Notes: generated from the letters alone by a model not told the origin. A stretch of 64,000 bases of DNA from GCA-020356105 sp964347475 (GCA_964347475.1 CAYFYY010000002.1:48597-112596), one strand, 5' to 3'; shown: positions 29,152 through 37,757, counted from the first letter of the stretch. Numbers and translations are program-made.

Positions 29152-30379
29152 TGGGCCGGAGGCCGTCGTCCGGTCGGCGGCGGTCCTGTTGCCGGGGCTT
29201 CTCGCCCTGTGCCTGACGGCCGCGGGCGGGGTCGCGCGGGCCGAGACCATCCCGTTCGACCGCATCGCCCATATCCACGACATCGCGGTCGACCCGGCAG
29301 ACCCGTCCCGGCTGTATCTTGCGACCCACAGCGGCATGTTCATCGCCGCCCCCGACGGCACCGCGACGCGGGTCGGCGTCGTAAACCACGATTTCATGTC
29401 CTTCGCGCCGGATCCGAAGCGCTTCGATCGTTTCTACGCCAGCGGCCATCCCGCGGGCGGCGGCAACCTCGGCGTGCTTGCATCGCAGGACCGCGGCGCG
29501 ACGTGGCAGCGTGTGTCGGCAGGTGCGGGTGGGCCGGTCGATTTCCACGCCCTGGCGGTGAGCGGCGCCGATCCTGATACGCTCTACGGCATGTTCGACG
29601 GCCTACAGGTCAGCCGCGACGGCGGCAAATCCTGGCGCAAAATCGGCCCGGTGCCCGACCGGACCTTCGCGCTGGCCGCCTCGGCCCGCGATGCCGAAAC
29701 CGTCTATGCTGCAGCGATGGGGGGCCTGTTCATAAGCCGCGACGAGGGCCGCAGTTGGAGCCCGGCCTTCATGCAGACGCGGCCGGCGACGCTGGTCCAG
29801 GTCACGGCCGATGCGCGAATCTACGCCTTCATCTACGGCCTCGGCCTCGTCGTCGGCAAGGAGCCGGGCACCGGCTGGGAGGTCCGGTCGAACGAGTTTG
29901 GCGACCGCTATCCCCTGAAACTGGCCGTCGATCCGAACGATCGCGAACGGATTCACGTGGTCGCCGATACCGGCGCGCTCGTCACCAGCAAGGACGGCGG
30001 GCGCAGCTGGGTCAGTTACATGGGGCACGACCGCGAGACGCCGGAACTGGTCGCGGCGGCGCGCAGAACCTACGAGGAATACTGCCAGTCCTGCCACGGC
30101 AAGAACGGCGTCGGCGAGCGGCCCGAGGACATGCATGCCCAGGACCAGTACGGCTTCGTCGCCCCGCCGCTCGACAACTCGTCGCACGGCTGGCACCACC
30201 CGGACGGGCAGCTGGCCGACACCATCCTCAACGGCTCGCCGCGCAATCCCCGCATGCTGCCCTTCAAGGACATCATGCCGGAAGCGGAGGCGCGCAATGT
30301 GGTGGCCTACATCAAGAGCCTGTGGAATTTCCGCAGTCTCGCCTGCCAAGGTGCCCGCCACATGCGCTGCATGCATTGA
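29129..30379 (+). CDS. Exported BNR/Asp-box beta-propeller fused to cytochrome c
   Basis: 416 residues: signal peptide (about 12-38), a beta-propeller at about 45-300 with four Asp-box motifs (SQDRGATW 119, SRDGGKSW 162, SRDEGRSW 203, SKDGGRSW 287), then a C-terminal class I cytochrome c with CQSCH at 319-323, the candidate axial ligand in MLPFKDIMP and a cysteine-rich end CQGARHMRC. The propeller resembles the F510_1955-type sialidase-like family often found with copper-handling proteins. Domain fusion suggests a periplasmic redox enzyme or electron acceptor; activity unknown. It overlaps the preceding Sel1 gene by 23 bases. Confidence 0.75.
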   Translation: MHSRTSTDGPEAVVRSAAVLLPGLLALCLTAAGGVARAETIPFDRIAHIHDIAVDPADPSRLYLATHSGMFIAAPDGTATRVGVVNHDFMSFAPDPKRFDRFYASGHPAGGGNLGVLASQDRGATWQRVSAGAGGPVDFHALAVSGADPDTLYGMFDGLQVSRDGGKSWRKIGPVPDRTFALAASARDAETVYAAAMGGLFISRDEGRSWSPAFMQTRPATLVQVTADARIYAFIYGLGLVVGKEPGTGWEVRSNEFGDRYPLKLAVDPNDRERIHVVADTGALVTSKDGGRSWVSYMGHDRETPELVAAARRTYEEYCQSCHGKNGVGERPEDMHAQDQYGFVAPPLDNSSHGWHHPDGQLADTILNGSPRNPRMLPFKDIMPEAEARNVVAYIKSLWNFRSLACQGARHMRCMH

Positions 30380-30427
30380 GGCGCCAGGGCATTGTGCATT
30401 GAAGCGGAATCGATTCAGGACAGCGGC

Positions 30428-30585
30428 GCGACCTCATACTTCGAGACGGGCCATCTTTTCGCGGCTCGCACACGCCACCCTCCGGCGGCTGCTCGGCGCG
30501 ATGGCCCTCCTCAGCATGAGGCTCCGATATTTGTGTCCTCATGCTGAGGAGGCTGCGAAGCAGCCGTCTCGAAGTATGAGGTCGC
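30428..30585. repeat. Nested perfect inverted repeat between convergent genes
   Basis: Outer arms of 22 bases, GCGACCTCATACTTCGAGACGG (30428-30449) pairing perfectly with 30564-30585. Inner arms CCTCCTCAGCATGAGG (30506-30521) and CCTCATGCTGAGGAGG (30537-30552) also pair perfectly with a 15-base loop. The inner word and GCTGCGAAGCAGCC belong to the repeat family seen near 5500 and 63700. It lies between the ends of the propeller-cytochrome gene and the CoA-transferase gene and could end transcription from both sides. Confidence 0.8.
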
Positions 30586-30625
30586 ACAGACGTCCGGAAC
30601 TGATTCCACCTGAATGGATAACGCT

Positions 30626-31750
30626 CTAGTCGGCGAACTCCGCCCGCACCGCATCGTCGTGCTCGCCCAGCGCCGGGACCGGGCCGTAGCTCTCGACCTC
30701 GCCGATGGCGATCGGCGGTGGGGCGAGGACGCGGACCTCGCCGGCGCTGGTTCTGACCTCGATGAAGCGGTTCTGCGGATGGGCGACGAGGTCGTCGAGT
30801 GACGACAGGCGCCCGTAGGCCACCTTCGCGGCCTCGAGCTTTTCGATGATCACCTCGCGCGGGGCGCGGCCGAAGGCCTCGAGGATGAGGGCGTCGAGCG
30901 CCGGCCGGTTGGCGACACGGTCGGGGTTGGTGGAAAACCGCGCGTCCTCGGCGATGCCGGCGTCGCCGAGCACGTTCGCGCACAGGCTGCGCCATTCGCG
31001 CTCGTTCTGGATCGAGATCAGCACCGCCTTGCCGTCGCCGCAGTCGTAGGCGCCGTAGGGCGCAATGGTCGGATGGTTGAGGCCCGGCCGCGCCGGCGTC
31101 CGGCCGCCGTAATGGTGCTGCAGGTAGGGCACGTTCATCCAGTCCGCCATGGAATCGTAAAGCGAGACCTGGATGCCGCGGTTCCTCCCCGTGCGCTCAC
31201 GCGCGAACAGCGCCTGCAGGATCGCCTGATGTGCGTACATGCCGGCGGCGATGTCGCACACCGAGACGCCGACCCGGCCCGGCGAGTCCGGCGTGCCGGT
31301 GACGGTGGCGAGCCCCGATTCCGCCTGCACCAGCAGGTCGTACGCCTTCATGTCTCGATACGGCCCCTTCTGGCCATAGCCGCTGATGTCGCAGGTAATC
31401 AGGCGCGGGAATTCTGCGCGCAACTCTTCGCTGGCGAAGCCGGCCCGGGCGGTGGCGCCGGGCGCGAGGTTCTGGATGAAGACGTCGGCGCGCTTGAGCA
31501 TGCGGCGCAGCAGCGCCTGGTCGGCCGGCGCCTTGAGGTCGAAGCGCACCGATTCCTTGCCGCGGTTGAGCCACACGAAATAGGCGCTTTCGCCATTGAC
31601 GCAGGCATCGTAGCGGCGCGCGAAATCGCCCTCCGCGCGCTCCAGCTTGATCACGCGGGCGCCGGCGTCGGCCAGCCGCGACGACGCATAGGGCGCGGCC
31701 ACCGCCTGTTCCAGCGTGATGACGAGGAGGCCTTCGAGATCCTTGGGCAT
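30626..31750 (-). CDS. Class III (CaiB/BaiF) CoA-transferase
   Basis: 374 residues of the formyl-CoA transferase family, with N-terminal LVITLEQAVAAPYASSRLADAGARV, SGYGQKGPYRDMKAYDLLVQAESG (D138 is the expected nucleophilic aspartate) and CDIAAGMYAHQAILQALF. These enzymes move CoA between carboxylic acids, for example succinyl-CoA to malate, citramalate, mesaconate or oxalate. It is the fourth gene of the operon that starts at 33667, 69 bases after the permease gene, so it probably activates an intermediate of that pathway. The exact acid cannot be assigned. Confidence 0.85.
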   Translation of the reverse strand: MPKDLEGLLVITLEQAVAAPYASSRLADAGARVIKLERAEGDFARRYDACVNGESAYFVWLNRGKESVRFDLKAPADQALLRRMLKRADVFIQNLAPGATARAGFASEELRAEFPRLITCDISGYGQKGPYRDMKAYDLLVQAESGLATVTGTPDSPGRVGVSVCDIAAGMYAHQAILQALFARERTGRNRGIQVSLYDSMADWMNVPYLQHHYGGRTPARPGLNHPTIAPYGAYDCGDGKAVLISIQNEREWRSLCANVLGDAGIAEDARFSTNPDRVANRPALDALILEAFGRAPREVIIEKLEAAKVAYGRLSSLDDLVAHPQNRFIEVRTSAGEVRVLAPPPIAIGEVESYGPVPALGEHDDAVRAEFAD

Positions 31751-31819
31751 GGGCGCACATTCTCCGTTCTCCGGGGGCAGGGGGAACTTCCCCCTTACGG
31801 CGCCCGATTACAACAGGTT

Positions 31820-32551
31820 TCACCAGCTGTTCGTCGCCGTCAGCACGGCGCCGGAGGCGAGCAGCAGCCACAGCACGACGCGGCGGAACTGGCGGTCGTC
31901 GACGCGGCCATAGGCCTTCACACCGAGCCACACGCCGAGCACCGTGCCGGGCAGGCAGAGCAGCGTGAGGCGCCCGACGTCCGCCGTCAGCACCCCGGCC
32001 GCGGCATAGGAGACCAGCGCCCAGGACAGGATGGCGAGGTTGAAGGGCTGGTAGACCGCGCGCTGGGCCGCCTTGCCCCAGCCCTTGAGACCGCACCAGA
32101 CGGTCGGCAGCGCACCGGACAGGCCCGCCGCGCCGCCGAGAATGCCGCCGGCGAAGCCGACCGCGCCGTCGGCCACGCGGCCGCCGCGGTCGATCACCGG
32201 CAGGCGGCGCGACAGCAGCGCGAAGGCGCAATAGCCGACGAGGAATAGGCCGACCGCGGCCCTGAAGGTCGCGGCGTCGATGCGCTCCAGCAGCGCGACA
32301 CCGACCGGCACGCCGGCGATGCCGCCCAGCAGGTAAGGCCACAGCTGGGCCAGGCGGACCGGCGGCCGCACGGTGATCAGCGACAGGAGCTGCGCGATCA
32401 CCGAGCAGATCACGACCAGCGGCGCCGCCAGCAGCGGGTCGATCGCATGCAGCCACAAACCGAGCGCCACGAGCCCGGTGCCGAAGCCGGCGAGGCCGTT
32501 CACGAACCCGGCCAGCAGGGCGCCGGCGAGGACCAGCAGGACGAGGGTCAA
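31820..32551 (-). CDS. TauE/SafE family membrane permease
   Basis: 243 residues, seven to eight predicted membrane helices, with two related halves: GFVNGLAGFGTGLVALG near the N-terminus and GFAGGILGGAAGLSGALPTVW in the second half, the family hallmark. TauE/SafE proteins export sulfite or carry organosulfonates and other small anions. I choose the TTG at 32551, whose TTGA overlaps the stop of the preceding decarboxylase gene by four bases, because the frame upstream is only a shadow of that gene. Its place next to a sulfopyruvate-decarboxylase-like pair fits sulfonate metabolism but other anions are possible. Confidence 0.8.
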   Translation of the reverse strand: MTLVLLVLAGALLAGFVNGLAGFGTGLVALGLWLHAIDPLLAAPLVVICSVIAQLLSLITVRPPVRLAQLWPYLLGGIAGVPVGVALLERIDAATFRAAVGLFLVGYCAFALLSRRLPVIDRGGRVADGAVGFAGGILGGAAGLSGALPTVWCGLKGWGKAAQRAVYQPFNLAILSWALVSYAAAGVLTADVGRLTLLCLPGTVLGVWLGVKAYGRVDDRQFRRVVLWLLLASGAVLTATNSW

Positions 32552-33135
32552 GAGAGGCCCAGCGCGGCGCGGACCCGGTCCTTGATCTTGGCGCCGTCGC
32601 GCTCCGGCAGCACCCGCTCGTGCTCCGCCGCCGAGATGGCGATGCGGGCGAACAGGCAGCCGTCGGGACGGTGCAGCGCCTCTCGGATCGCCGCCACCTC
32701 CTCCATCGACGAGGCCTCCATGACGCGCGGGATGCTGCAGGCGCGGGCCACGGCGCAGAGGTCGGTGCCGCGCCCGGTGTGGCTGGCCTGCATGCCGGTC
32801 TCGCCGAAATGGCGGTTGTCGAGCACCAGGATCGAAAGGTTCTGCGGCGCGGCCACGCCGATGGTGGCCAGCGCCCCCAGCCCCATCAGCATCTCGCCGT
32901 CGCCGGTGATCGCGGTGACCGCCTCGTCGGGCTGCGCCAGCGCCAGACCGAGGCCGATCATCGCGCCGCCGCCCATGGCGCCCCAGGTATAGAAGTTCCG
33001 TTCGTGGTCGCCGGCCGCGGCGACGTCCCAGGTCGCCGAGCCGAGGCCGCACACGACGACGAGGTCGCCACGGTCGCGCAGCAGCTCGACGACGGCGCGG
33101 CGGCGATCCAGCCGGTTGTCGCGGACGTCCGCCAT
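32548..33135 (-). CDS. ThDP-dependent decarboxylase, ThDP-binding (beta) subunit, sulfopyruvate/phosphonopyruvate type
   Basis: 195 residues forming a PP-type ThDP-binding domain: GDGEMLMGLGALATIG followed by NRH (the GDG...N metal-diphosphate motif), and the early GLGSATWDVAAAGDHERNFY segment shared by sulfopyruvate decarboxylase beta (ComE) and phosphonopyruvate decarboxylase. The enzyme would decarboxylate a 3-substituted pyruvate to an aldehyde. The partner subunit gene ends one base upstream, so the two make one split enzyme. Overlap with the TauE gene shows tight coupling. Confidence 0.8.
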   Translation of the reverse strand: MADVRDNRLDRRRAVVELLRDRGDLVVVCGLGSATWDVAAAGDHERNFYTWGAMGGGAMIGLGLALAQPDEAVTAITGDGEMLMGLGALATIGVAAPQNLSILVLDNRHFGETGMQASHTGRGTDLCAVARACSIPRVMEASSMEEVAAIREALHRPDGCLFARIAISAAEHERVLPERDGAKIKDRVRAALGLS

Positions 33136-33136
33136 C

Positions 33137-33667
33137 TCACCACACCTTGGCGCCGATCAGCTGCTGCGAGAACAGGACGGCGACGCCCGCCTCGCGGCCG
33201 AACGCGTCCGCGGCGCCGCGTGCCGTGAGGTCCCGTGCCTCCTGCGGCGTCTCGGCGCGCCGCACGTCGATCGCCATCGCCTCCAGCACCGCCGGCACGG
33301 CGCGTCCCATCGGCTCCTGCCACGGGTTGAACTCCTGCCATTCGCCGCGCATGGTGATCAGGGACAGGAACGGAAACCGGCAGCTCTGCACCAGGCCCAG
33401 CATGTTGACGCAGTTGCCGACGCCGCTCGACTGCATCAGCAGCGCCGCCTTGCTGCCTCCGAGCCAGGCGCCGTAGGCCAGCGCGACGCCTTCTTCCTCG
33501 GTGGTCAGCACGATCGCCTCCATCTCCGGATCGCCGATTGCCCGGTTGATGAGGCGCGCATGCCCGGCATCGGGGACATAGGAGATGATGCCGACGCCGG
33601 CTGCCTTCAGCGCGTCGTACACGTCGTCCTGCCACGGCTGCGCGGCCGTCGTCGCCTGCTCGCTCAT
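33137..33667 (-). CDS. ThDP-dependent decarboxylase, pyrimidine-binding (alpha) subunit, sulfopyruvate/phosphonopyruvate type
   Basis: 176 residues with the PYR-domain layout of ComD: VYDALKAAGVGIISYVPDAG, then VLTTEEEGVALAYGAWLGG containing the glutamate that activates ThDP, and MQSSGVGNCVNMLGL. It pairs with the next gene to form a two-chain decarboxylase. It is first in a four-gene minus-strand operon (alpha, beta, permease, CoA-transferase) divergent from the GntR gene. Known homologues act on sulfopyruvate (coenzyme M synthesis, cysteate/sulfolactate breakdown) or phosphonopyruvate; which one applies is open. Confidence 0.8.
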   Translation of the reverse strand: MSEQATTAAQPWQDDVYDALKAAGVGIISYVPDAGHARLINRAIGDPEMEAIVLTTEEEGVALAYGAWLGGSKAALLMQSSGVGNCVNMLGLVQSCRFPFLSLITMRGEWQEFNPWQEPMGRAVPAVLEAMAIDVRRAETPQEARDLTARGAADAFGREAGVAVLFSQQLIGAKVW

Positions 33668-33865
33668 CGCATCCCGTCCTTGCCGGCGCCCTCGTGCCGC
33701 AGCCGCCTCACGCGCCCTGTATTACTGCCGGCACCGCGTTAGTCCAGCGAAACCTTTCGCATAATGGTGCGACGCCCTGTTGCATCATCGGCGCGCGGGC
33801 TTTACCCCGCCCGATAAATTATATAGTCTTATCTTTCATACCTATAGCAATGTGACTTCGCCACC
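33668..33865. promoter_or_regulatory. Divergent promoter region of the GntR-linked cluster
   Basis: 198 bases between the decarboxylase operon and the GntR gene. The half next to GntR (about 33813-33853) is AT-rich (ATAAATTATATAGTC and TTTCATACCTATAG), unlike the flanking DNA, and is the likely place for both promoters and the GntR operator. I could not define a convincing dyad by eye. Confidence 0.45.
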
Positions 33866-34609
33866 GTGCCGACGCCTCCCCTCAGCACCGACAGCTACGG
33901 CCCGTTGTACAGCCGGATCGCCATGCTGATGCGCCAGCGGATCCTGTCCGGCGTGTGGCCCGCGAAAGGACAGATCCCCACGCTGGACGTGCTGATGGCC
34001 GAGTTCAGCGCCTCACGCGTCACCGTGCGCCTTGCGCTCGACCTGCTCCAGCGCGACGGCCTGATCGAGCGGTTCCGCGGCCGCGGCACGTTCGTCACCG
34101 ACCGGGCCGCCGGGATGGGGCGAATCCGGCTCGGTCAGAGCTGGCGCGGTCTCGTCGAGGCACTGAAGCGCACCAAGCCCCGGCTGCTGGAGACCGCGGA
34201 CGACGTGGTGCCGCCGCGCGGCGACGGCCTCGACGCAGAATTGGCGTCGTCCTATCGCTGCCTGAAACGCATCCACCTGCTCGACAGCGTGCCGTACGCG
34301 GTGATGTACCTGTACATCGACCGGCGGCATTACGACGGGGCGGCCGACCGCTTCAACCGTGAGCTCGTGATTCCGGTTCTGCAGTCCCTGCCGGGCCTGC
34401 GCATCGGGCGGGCCCATCAGACGCTGACCATCGGCTGTGCCGAGCCGGAGATCGCCAGCGCGCTGCAGATCCCGATGGGGGTTCCGGTCGGCATGCTGCG
34501 TCGCGTGATCTGCGACGATGCGAACGTCGCCGTCTATGTCGGCGACCTGACCTATCGCGGCGACATGATCGAGATGCAAGTCGACCTCGATCTGGAGGGC
34601 GAGGCATGA
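33866..34609 (+). CDS. GntR-family transcriptional regulator with UTRA ligand domain
   Basis: 247 residues: N-terminal winged helix (about 12-78, with ASRVTVRLALDLLQRDGLIERFRGRGTFV) and a C-terminal UTRA effector-binding domain (about 90-245). Such HutC-type regulators are usually repressors released by a pathway metabolite. Translation starts at GTG 33866. The last codon overlaps the start of the iron-sulfur subunit gene (ATGA), so the regulator is the first gene of the oxidoreductase/fumarase operon and probably controls both divergent arms. Confidence 0.88.
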   Translation: MPTPPLSTDSYGPLYSRIAMLMRQRILSGVWPAKGQIPTLDVLMAEFSASRVTVRLALDLLQRDGLIERFRGRGTFVTDRAAGMGRIRLGQSWRGLVEALKRTKPRLLETADDVVPPRGDGLDAELASSYRCLKRIHLLDSVPYAVMYLYIDRRHYDGAADRFNRELVIPVLQSLPGLRIGRAHQTLTIGCAEPEIASALQIPMGVPVGMLRRVICDDANVAVYVGDLTYRGDMIEMQVDLDLEGEA

Positions 34610-35331
34610 ACCCGCCCGACGCAATCGAGGTGCGAGTCTGGCGCGGCGGCGCCGATGGTGGCTTCCGGACATACCGCGCGCCGCGGCGCGCGAACCAGAC
34701 GGTCCTCGACATCGTGACCTGGATCCAGCGCGAGGTCGACCCGACACTGAGCTACCGCTTCGCCTGCCGGGTCGGGGTCTGCGGGTCCTGTGCGATGACG
34801 GTCAATGGACGGCCGCGCTGGACCTGCAGGACCCATGTCGCGAAGGTGGCCGCGGACGGAAAGCTGACCGTCGCGCCGCTGCGCAACCTCGCGGTGATCA
34901 AGGACCTCGCCTGCGACATGGCGCCGTTCTTCGAGAAATGGCGGCAGGCTCGCGGCCGTTTCCAGGCGGCGCTCAGCCGCGACGACCCGCTGGTCCCGGT
35001 GTCGCCCGAAAGCCCCGAGCGGCGGGCCGCCGATGCCGCCATCGAATGCATCAACTGCGCCGTCTGCCATGCGGCCTGCGACGTCGTCGCCTGGCGTGCC
35101 GACTACCTCGGACCCGCCGCCCTGAACCGCGCCTGGGCGGCGTGGAACGACGAGCGCGACGGCGACCGCGCCGCGGTGCTGCGCGCTGTGGGCGGCGAGT
35201 CCGGTTGCGGCAACTGCCATTCCCACCAGTCCTGCGCCGAGCACTGCCCCGTCGAGATCAACCCGACCCGTGCAATCGCCGGCCTGAAACGCGCCGGGCT
35301 GGCGGCCCTGCTGAAGGGGACCTTGCGATGA
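34606..35331 (+). CDS. Succinate dehydrogenase/fumarate reductase-like iron-sulfur subunit
   Basis: 241 residues. An N-terminal plant-type [2Fe-2S] domain carries CRVGVCGSCAMTVNG plus a fourth cysteine in WTCRTH; the C-terminal part has IECINCAVCHAAC and CGNCHSHQSCAEHCPVEINP for the [4Fe-4S] and [3Fe-4S]-type clusters. It wires electrons from the flavoprotein to quinone. The gene overlaps the GntR gene and the next membrane-subunit gene by four bases each. Order B-C-D-A differs from the common sdhCDAB order, and the usual TCA neighbours are absent. Confidence 0.88.
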   Translation: MNPPDAIEVRVWRGGADGGFRTYRAPRRANQTVLDIVTWIQREVDPTLSYRFACRVGVCGSCAMTVNGRPRWTCRTHVAKVAADGKLTVAPLRNLAVIKDLACDMAPFFEKWRQARGRFQAALSRDDPLVPVSPESPERRAADAAIECINCAVCHAACDVVAWRADYLGPAALNRAWAAWNDERDGDRAAVLRAVGGESGCGNCHSHQSCAEHCPVEINPTRAIAGLKRAGLAALLKGTLR

Positions 35332-35666
35332 CCACCCGGCTGTTCCTTGTGCAGCGGGCAACGGCGCTGCTGCTGGCGCCGCTCGTGATCGTGCATCTCG
35401 GGATCATCGTCTATGCGGTGCGCAGCGGGCTCAGCGCCGAGGAGATCCTGACGCGGACACGCGGCAGCCTCGGATGGGCCCTGTTCTACGGCGGTTTCGT
35501 CGTGACGGTGGCAACGCATGGCGCGATCGGACTGCGCGGGATCCTGATCGAGTGGGCCCGGCTGCGGCCGCGCATCGCCACCGCCGTTGCATGGGCCGCG
35601 GCACTGGCATTGCTGCTGCTCGGCATGCGCGCAATCTGGGCAATGACCCTGGCCGGTGCAATATGA
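35328..35666 (+). CDS. Succinate dehydrogenase/fumarate reductase-like membrane anchor subunit (first)
   Basis: 112 residues with three predicted membrane helices (about 10-28, 47-68, 82-105). H60 in VATHGAIGLRGILIEW occupies the position of the haem- or quinone-site histidine in SdhC/SdhD-type anchors. Start ATG at 35328 overlaps the previous stop. Weak overall similarity is normal for this subunit; the assignment rests on size, topology and position between the iron-sulfur and flavoprotein genes. Confidence 0.75.
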   Translation: MTTRLFLVQRATALLLAPLVIVHLGIIVYAVRSGLSAEEILTRTRGSLGWALFYGGFVVTVATHGAIGLRGILIEWARLRPRIATAVAWAAALALLLLGMRAIWAMTLAGAI

Positions 35667-36001
35667 TCCGGCCGTCGCGCAACCATCCGGGCTACTGGGC
35701 GTTCCTGCTGCACCGCCTGTCGGGCCTCGCCCTCGTGCTGTTCCTGCCGGTGCATTTCCTGGTGCTCGGCCTCGCCCTCGACGCTGCCGCGTTCGACGCC
35801 GCCATCGCCTGGACGGATCAGCCCCTGGTCAAGGTCGGCGAATGGGGCATCGTCCTGCTCCTCGCCGCACACCTGACCGGCGGGGTACGATTGCTAATGC
35901 TGGAGTTCCTGCCCTGGTCGCACCGGCAGACCGCGCGCATCGCGGTCAGCCTCGGCATTGCCGTCGCCTTCGGCGCGGCCTTCGCCCTGGGGCTGGTGTA
36001 G
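35663..36001 (+). CDS. Succinate dehydrogenase/fumarate reductase-like membrane anchor subunit (second)
   Basis: 112 residues, three predicted helices (about 13-38, 57-78, 90-110). The N-terminal GYWAFLLHRLSGLALVLFL matches the HR.SG motif of SdhC-family anchors, and LLAAHLTGGVRLLMLEF gives a second conserved histidine, so a b-type haem between the two anchors is possible. ATGA overlap with the preceding gene; one base separates it from the flavoprotein gene. Confidence 0.78.
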   Translation: MIRPSRNHPGYWAFLLHRLSGLALVLFLPVHFLVLGLALDAAAFDAAIAWTDQPLVKVGEWGIVLLLAAHLTGGVRLLMLEFLPWSHRQTARIAVSLGIAVAFGAAFALGLV

Positions 36002-36002
36002 C

Positions 36003-37757
36003 ATGGCGGACATCCAAACCGAACACACCGACATCCTCATTATCGGCGCCGGCGGTGCCGGGCTGTTCGCGGCTCTGCATGCCCACAGAGCGGACCCGGA
36101 GCTCGACATCACGGTCGCCGTCAAGGGCCTGCTCGGCAAATGCGGCTGCACCCGCATGGTGCAGGGCGGCTACAACGTCGCCCTCGCCGCCGCGGATTCG
36201 GTCGAGCGCCATTTCATGGACACCATCGTCGGCGGCAAGTGGCTGCCAAGGCAGGACCTCGCCTGGCGGCTGGTCACCGGCGCGGTCGAGCGCGTCCACG
36301 AGCTCGAGAACGAGCTCGGCTGCTACTTCGATCGCAACCCGGACGGCTCGCTGCACCAGAAGGCTTTCGCCGGGCAGAGCTTCGATCGCACCGTGCACAA
36401 GGGCGACCTCACCGGCATCGAGATCGTCAACCGCCTCGCCGAGCAGGTCTGGGCGCGCGGAATCCGTCGCATGGAGGAGCATCGCGCAGTGGCCCTGATT
36501 CCGGCCAGGGGCGAAGAGGGGATCGCCGGCGTGCTGTTCGTCGACATGCGGACCGGCGAGTTTGCGCTGGTGCGGGCGAAGGCGGTGCTGCTCGGCGCCG
36601 GCGGTGGCCCTACCATGTACCGCTATCACACGCCGTCCGGCGACAAGAGCTGCGACGGGATGGCGATGGCGCTGCGCGCCGGCCTTGCGCTGCGCGACAT
36701 GGAGATGGTGCAGTTCCATCCGACCGGCCTGCTGGCCGGGCCGGACACGCGGATGACCGGCACGGTGCTGGAGGAGGGGCTGCGCGGCGCCGGCGGATAT
36801 CTTCTCAACGGCGCCGGCGCGCGCTTTATGTTCGACTACCATGCGCATGGCGAACGGGCGACGCGCGACGTCGTCAGCCGCGCCATCTATCAGGAGATGC
36901 GAGACGGCCGCACCACCCCGCTGGGCGGCGTCTATATCGAGATGAAACACCTTGGCCCCGATATCGTGGCCGAGAAGTTCAAGGGCATGGTCAAGCGCTG
37001 TGCCGACTGCGGCTTCGATCTCGCGGGTGGCCGTGTCGAGGTGGTGCCGACGGCACACTACATGATGGGCGGCATCGAGTTCGAGGCCGACTGCAGCACC
37101 GCAATGCCCGGCCTGTTCGTCGCCGGCGAGGATGCCGGCGGCGTGCACGGGGCCAACCGGCTCGGCGGCAACGGCGTGGCCAATTCGACCGTCTATGGCG
37201 GTATCGCCGGCGACGAGATGGCGGCGTTCGTCGCCCGCGAGGGTGCGTTCCGCGAGCCCGACATGGCGGTAGCCGGGGCGGCGGTGGCGGCGGCCCTGCG
37301 GCCGTTCGGCCGGCCGGCCGGCGGCCTGTACCGGCTGCGTGAGCGGCTCGACGACTTGATGTGGGACCGCGTCGGGATCAGCCGCGAGGCCGAGCAGCTG
37401 GCGGCGGCGCTCGGCGAGCTCGATGCCCTCGCGGCGGAGCTCGAGGAAACCGGCGTTGCCGGCGAAAGCCGCGCCTTCAACCTGACCTGGCACGACTGGC
37501 TCAACCTGGAGAACCTGCTGCTGGTCTCGCAGAGCATCGCGGTCTCTGCGCTGGCCCGCGAGGATTCGCGCGGCGCCCATTACCGAAGCGATTTTCCGGA
37601 TACCGGCCCGCTCGAGGAGTCGGCCTTTACCGCGGTGCACCTGTCGGGCGACGCCCTGAAGCTCGAGATGAAGCCGGTCGCCTTTACCATCGTGACCCCC
37701 GGCGAGTCGCTGATCGAGGGCGAGGCCGGCGCCCCGCCCGACGCGGCGCAGGGTTGA
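36003..37757 (+). CDS. Succinate dehydrogenase/fumarate reductase-like flavoprotein lacking the covalent-FAD histidine
   Basis: 584 residues. FAD motif ILIIGAGGAGLFAALHA at the N-terminus. The dicarboxylate site is intact: FHPTGLLAG, EEGLRGAGGYLLN, HYMMGGIEF and NRLGGNGVANSTVYGG keep the His, Thr, Glu and Arg residues used by SDH/FRD. At the place where SDH has the FAD-binding His (SHTVSAQGG) this protein reads CGCTRMVQGG, with C49 (bases 36147-36149) instead; FAD is therefore probably not bound through histidine. That separates it from housekeeping SdhA and resembles L-aspartate oxidase in this detail. Likely substrate: succinate or a substituted succinate. Confidence 0.85.
   Translation: MADIQTEHTDILIIGAGGAGLFAALHAHRADPELDITVAVKGLLGKCGCTRMVQGGYNVALAAADSVERHFMDTIVGGKWLPRQDLAWRLVTGAVERVHELENELGCYFDRNPDGSLHQKAFAGQSFDRTVHKGDLTGIEIVNRLAEQVWARGIRRMEEHRAVALIPARGEEGIAGVLFVDMRTGEFALVRAKAVLLGAGGGPTMYRYHTPSGDKSCDGMAMALRAGLALRDMEMVQFHPTGLLAGPDTRMTGTVLEEGLRGAGGYLLNGAGARFMFDYHAHGERATRDVVSRAIYQEMRDGRTTPLGGVYIEMKHLGPDIVAEKFKGMVKRCADCGFDLAGGRVEVVPTAHYMMGGIEFEADCSTAMPGLFVAGEDAGGVHGANRLGGNGVANSTVYGGIAGDEMAAFVAREGAFREPDMAVAGAAVAAALRPFGRPAGGLYRLRERLDDLMWDRVGISREAEQLAAALGELDALAAELEETGVAGESRAFNLTWHDWLNLENLLLVSQSIAVSALAREDSRGAHYRSDFPDTGPLEESAFTAVHLSGDALKLEMKPVAFTIVTPGESLIEGEAGAPPDAAQG

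Noticed and set aside
31820..33052. One 410-residue protein including the TauE permease
   Set aside because: The N-terminal 167 residues are a shadow of the ThDP beta subunit gene; the permease begins at the TTG at 32551.
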